Part shown: positions 6,475 through 8,717 of the stretch, piece after piece | How the letters are laid out: each line of letters starts with the position of its first letter | Position numbering within the stretch: the first letter of the stretch is position 1 | Assembly (NCBI GenBank): GCA_012270805.1 | Contig: JAAXHR010000235.1 | Coordinates: forward strand, 1-8,717 | Reading direction: 5' to 3' | Length of the DNA: 8,717 nt | DNA from: Dehalococcoidia bacterium | GTDB taxonomy: Bacteria; Chloroflexota; Dehalococcoidia; Lucifugimonadales; Lucifugimonadaceae | Program-made: the position numbers and the translations under genes | Notes under the pieces: generated by a model | The model's input: the letters and a program-made list of their open reading frames with translations, nothing else | Told to the model about the DNA's origin: nothing | Databases searched by the model: none

Positions 6475-7284
6475 TCAACTTTCCTTCATGGCGACCATAA
6501 TCATGCGTCGAGTATTGACGCTGTACTCTTCGCCGCGGAAACCGCCGTAGACATTTTTGGTGGTCAGGCCGGCGGCAGCGAGCATCTTGGTTAGTTCGGT
6601 GAGAGTGTAGAGACGCATACGGAGGTCAGAGAGTTCACGGCGGGTGCCGTCAGGAAGGATTTCGGTGTAGGTGAGGTGGTTGGTGGATGTCTGGAGGTTG
6701 AGTTGACGGTGTTCGAGGACGATGCGACCGTCTTGGTGTTGATGCCAGTCGAACTCTTCGTTGTTGATGATCACCCACTCCCGGTTTAGGAGGTCCATGA
6801 GGAGTTTACCTCCGGGCTTCAGAGATTTGGCGATTTGATAGAGGACTTGCTGGTCGTCTTCCTCGGATTCGAGGTATCCGAATGAGGAGAACATGTTGAT
6901 TACGGCGTTGAACTGACCTGCAAACTCATCTGGCAGTTGCTGCATGTCGGCCTGGTGGAAACAAATGCCCCCTTTGCCCACGGCATTTCCCCCGTTAATG
7001 GGGGAAAGCTGTAGTTTGGCAGCTTCAGACCGAGCGATTTCAAGCATCTCCTCGCTGAGGTCCACACCGGTCACCTTCAACCCGGTCTTGGCGAGTGCGA
7101 TGCTGTGTCGCCCTTGTCCGCAGCAGAGATCTAAGACGTTGTGATGGGGTTGGAGGTCTAGGGCATGGATCGCGAACTGGGTTTCGAGGTCGGTACGGTC
7201 TTGTTGGAGGGTGTGTCCGTAGATGCGGAGGTAGTCGCCTTTGAAAAATCGTACGTACCAAGGTGGCTTGGGATGGTTCGTCAT
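6475..7284 (-). CDS. Class I SAM-dependent methyltransferase with in-frame palindromic insert
   Basis: A 269 aa methyltransferase of the Rossmann-like class I fold. Motif I is LDLCCGQGRHS (51-61), which binds SAM. The acidic residue of the second strand is Asp75 in VTGVDLSEEM, and Asp113 in FHQADM marks the third strand. LKPGGKLLMDL (155-165) is the typical motif after the central sheet, and the C-terminal part folds around the active site. The substrate is unknown; sequence features alone do not separate small-molecule, tRNA and DNA substrates, though there is no DNA-methylase (D/N)PP(Y/F) motif. Residues about 94-107 (SPINGGNAVGKGG) look like an insertion encoded by a palindrome. The ATG at 7284 lies 9 bp after the QueC stop; GCGGA upstream is a weak binding site. 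The gene ends right before the nuclease-like gene, suggesting co-transcription. Confidence 0.9.
   Translation of the reverse strand: MTNHPKPPWYVRFFKGDYLRIYGHTLQQDRTDLETQFAIHALDLQPHHNVLDLCCGQGRHSIALAKTGLKVTGVDLSEEMLEIARSEAAKLQLSPINGGNAVGKGGICFHQADMQQLPDEFAGQFNAVINMFSSFGYLESEEDDQQVLYQIAKSLKPGGKLLMDLLNREWVIINNEEFDWHQHQDGRIVLEHRQLNLQTSTNHLTYTEILPDGTRRELSDLRMRLYTLTELTKMLAAAGLTTKNVYGGFRGEEYSVNTRRMIMVAMKES
6966..7007. repeat. Palindromic repeat inserted in the methyltransferase coding sequence
   Basis: TTTCCCCC (6986-6993) and GGGGGAAA (7000-7007) form a perfect 8-bp inverted repeat around GTTAAT. Adjacent GCCCCCTTTGCCCACGGC (6967-6984) repeats the CCCCCTTT/GGC theme. The region translates on the minus strand as SPINGGNAVGKGG, a glycine-rich low-complexity peptide between two ordinary methyltransferase segments. 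Its length (about 42 bp) is a multiple of three, keeping the frame. This is the behaviour of small palindromic elements that invade genes without breaking them, as known for RPE elements of Rickettsia. Confidence 0.55.
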
Positions 7285-7293
7285 GGCGTCCGC

Positions 7294-7974
7294 TCAATCC
7301 AACGGTTGCGCATAGCGCGTATCATCCTCGATGTCTGCGTCCAAGAATGCTTCATGGCGCTCACGGCATTTGTTGCAGTTGGCACAGTGGATGATGGACT
7401 CGTTGTTGCCGAGTTGGGGGTTGGAGCAGGTGAGGGTGAGATGGAGCGGGAGTGTTGATGCGTTTGCGAGGAGGATATCCTCCTTGTGGAGATTGCGCAT
7501 CGGTGCTTCGACGGTGATTTGGTGGTCGAGGCCCATACCGTTTGCGTTACCGATGCTTTTAAAGAAATCAGGTGTGGCATCGGGAAACGGGTTGCCGGCT
7601 AGTGAGCCGATAACGATACGGTTGACGTCGTTCAGGGAGCACCAGATGGCGGCGAGGGTTATAAGGATGATGTTGCGTCCGGGGATGTATACGGTCTCGT
7701 CGGGGGCTTCGTATTCGGGGACGGTATCGCCGGACATCGTCCAGTGAGAGGTGCCGTAGAGAGGTTGGACGGGGAGTTGGAGGATTGTGACGGGTTTGAT
7801 GTTTGGGTTGTCCAGTGCTTGGATGAAGTTACAGAGCATCTGCTTTTCTGCCCATTCCCAGGGAATGCCGGTTTCGACGTATATGGGGTGGGCGATACCG
7901 TTCTCGGCGGTTTTGGCGAGAAGGATGCAACTGTCCATGCCGCCGCTTGCGAGGACCGCGGTGGGTGGGTTCAC
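7294..7974 (-). CDS. queC: 7-cyano-7-deazaguanine (preQ0) synthase QueC
   Basis: QueC converts 7-carboxy-7-deazaguanine with ammonia and ATP into preQ0, the precursor of queuosine and other 7-deazaguanines. The protein is 226 aa, the normal length. The N-terminal PP-loop SGGMDS (10-15) binds ATP. YIPGRNIILITLA (96-108) and FPDATPDFFKSI (130-141) are QueC blocks. The C-terminal zinc site is complete: Cys183, Cys197, Cys200 and Cys203 in HCANCNKC, followed by RERHEAF. The strand after the PP-loop reads YVETGIPW where QueC proteins normally have a DYGQ-type sequence. I chose the GTG at 7974 because it overlaps the QueD stop in a GTGA arrangement typical of translational coupling; further upstream the frame only shadows queD. 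The genes of QueE and the TGT transglycosylase are not in the window. Confidence 0.9.
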   Translation of the reverse strand: MNPPTAVLASGGMDSCILLAKTAENGIAHPIYVETGIPWEWAEKQMLCNFIQALDNPNIKPVTILQLPVQPLYGTSHWTMSGDTVPEYEAPDETVYIPGRNIILITLAAIWCSLNDVNRIVIGSLAGNPFPDATPDFFKSIGNANGMGLDHQITVEAPMRNLHKEDILLANASTLPLHLTLTCSNPQLGNNESIIHCANCNKCRERHEAFLDADIEDDTRYAQPLD

Positions 7975-8399
7975 GACATGTGGTGCCCGTTGGCGTCTGC
8001 GCGGTATGTAGCGAATGAGTTTGGGGTCTCCCAAAGACGGACCTCGGTGATGTTGAGGTCGTCGGATGAGGTCATGTCGTGGATGTGCGCGGCGATGTTT
8101 TCGGCCGTGGGGTTGCGGTCGATTACGTAGTGTGCTTCGCCGAGTTCGGATAGGACGGCGACTAGCGGGTCGTCGCGGTGCAAGATCATTCGGTGGTCGA
8201 GGTTGTCGTCGATCCAGGTTTTGACTACCGCCTTTATGTCGGAGAAATCGACCACCATGCCCCGGTAGTCGGGTTCGTCGGACACGACGTCGATCTCCAC
8301 CCGTCCATTGTGACCGTGGAGATGTCGGCACTCGCCTTCGTAGTTAAGGAGACGATGGCCATAGCAGAAGTCGATTGAAGTCGTTACTTTGTAAGTCAT
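7971..8399 (-). CDS. queD: 6-carboxytetrahydropterin synthase QueD (6-pyruvoyl-tetrahydropterin synthase family)
   Basis: QueD turns dihydroneopterin triphosphate into 6-carboxy-5,6,7,8-tetrahydropterin, the step before QueE and QueC. The 142 aa protein shows the whole set of family residues: zinc ligands His15, His28 and His30 (in CRHLHGHNG), catalytic Cys24, the LDHRMI block with Asp68-His69, PTAENIAAHI (97-106), and the substrate-anchoring Glu124 in RLWETPNSFATY. Gly47-Met48-Val49-Val50-Asp51-Phe52 is the usual GMVxDF strand. The ATG at 8399 is preceded by AGAGGA about 9 bases upstream, lying inside the end of the SDR gene. The stop overlaps the QueC start. The direct neighbour QueC supports a queuosine-type role rather than eukaryotic-like biopterin synthesis. 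Confidence 0.93.
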   Translation of the reverse strand: MTYKVTTSIDFCYGHRLLNYEGECRHLHGHNGRVEIDVVSDEPDYRGMVVDFSDIKAVVKTWIDDNLDHRMILHRDDPLVAVLSELGEAHYVIDRNPTAENIAAHIHDMTSSDDLNITEVRLWETPNSFATYRADANGHHMS

Positions 8400-8402
8400 C
8401 GT

Positions 8403-8717
8403 TTAGATTCCTCTGATATGTCGGCCCGAATCGACTCTGATGATTTCGCCGGTGATGGATGAGGTCTGTAGGAGAGTGGCGATGATTTCAGCGATGTCTT
8501 CGACGGAAGATTCTTGCTGTAAGGGAGCTTTGGCAACGATGTCGCGGTTCCAATCGATAGGAGTGATTTGGGGTGGTCGCATGGTTGGGCCTGGAGCGAC
8601 GGCGTTGACGCGTACTCCGAATGATGCCACCTCGGCGGCGAGACATCTGGTCATGAAGTGGATGGCGGCTTTAGAGGTTAGATAAGGCAGATAGTCGTTG
8701 TACGGCGTTTCTTCGGC
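8403..8717 (-). CDS. Short-chain dehydrogenase/reductase, 5' part missing
   Basis: The C-terminal 104 residues of an SDR oxidoreductase; the NAD(P)-binding N-terminus lies beyond the right edge. The catalytic Tyr-x-x-x-Lys is present at residues 12-16 of the visible part (YLTSK). It is followed by the standard RCLAAEVASFGVRVNAVAPGPT stretch in shortened form (AEVASFGVRVNAVAPGP) and the terminal SITGEIIRVDSGRHI, matching the ITGxxxxVDGG ending of the family. The stop TAA at 8405-8403 is 3 bp before the queD start, so the two genes are probably one transcript. Position before queD makes a pteridine reductase-like role attractive, but many SDRs share these motifs and the substrate cannot be read from this fragment. 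Confidence 0.88.
   Translation of the reverse strand, partial: AEETPYNDYLPYLTSKAAIHFMTRCLAAEVASFGVRVNAVAPGPTMRPPQITPIDWNRDIVAKAPLQQESSVEDIAEIIATLLQTSSITGEIIRVDSGRHIRGI

Noticed and set aside
7975..8331. N-terminal extension of QueC by 119 codons to an ATG at 8331
   Set aside because: The extension is arginine- and proline-rich sequence read out of frame through queD. The GTG at 7974 gives the normal QueC length and a typical overlap with the queD stop.
1..8717. CRISPR array, tRNA, integrase or transposase
   Set aside because: I looked for regularly spaced repeats, cloverleaf-like sequences and mobile element protein motifs on both strands and found none.

Overview
The window is about 8.7 kb of bacterial chromosome. 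It most resembles a member of the Chloroflexota, possibly the SAR202/Dehalococcoidia group. This is an inference from the lipoprotein linker built of TATPVPP units, an oligopeptide-type ABC transporter split into divergent halves, and a stand-alone PhyH-family dioxygenase, all of which I associate with that group. No rRNA or other phylogenetic marker is present to prove it. I see no tRNA, rRNA, CRISPR array, integrase or transposase.

Left part (1-4373): a peptide/nickel-type ABC importer. Two permeases (335 and 322 aa) and the start of an ATPase lie on the minus strand in the order permease B, permease C, ATPase, and the ATPase runs off the left edge. A large family 5 solute-binding lipoprotein (640 aa) is transcribed the other way from a shared 177 bp intergenic region that holds a bulged hairpin. 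A strong hairpin terminator follows the binding protein. The substrate cannot be read from the sequence.

Middle (4374-5386): a short stretch holding what looks like the last codons of a broken minus-strand gene next to a small dispersed-type palindrome. A plus-strand PhyH-superfamily oxygenase of 246 aa follows. Its expected iron-binding H-x-D motif reads H-G-G, the pattern seen in non-haem iron halogenases. A small hairpin lies between this gene and the next one, which converges on it.

Right part (5387-8717): five tightly packed minus-strand genes, probably one operon: an SDR oxidoreductase (5' end outside the window), QueD, QueC, a class I SAM methyltransferase and a staphylococcal-nuclease-like protein with a long charged linker and a C-terminal membrane segment. 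Gaps are 3 bp, a 4 bp overlap, 9 bp and about 11 bp. QueD and QueC make 7-deazaguanine precursors on the way to preQ0. The presence of a methyltransferase and a membrane-tailed nuclease in the same transcription unit is unexpected and is the best candidate here for an undescribed functional association. The methyltransferase also appears to carry a small palindromic repeat inserted in frame into its coding sequence.
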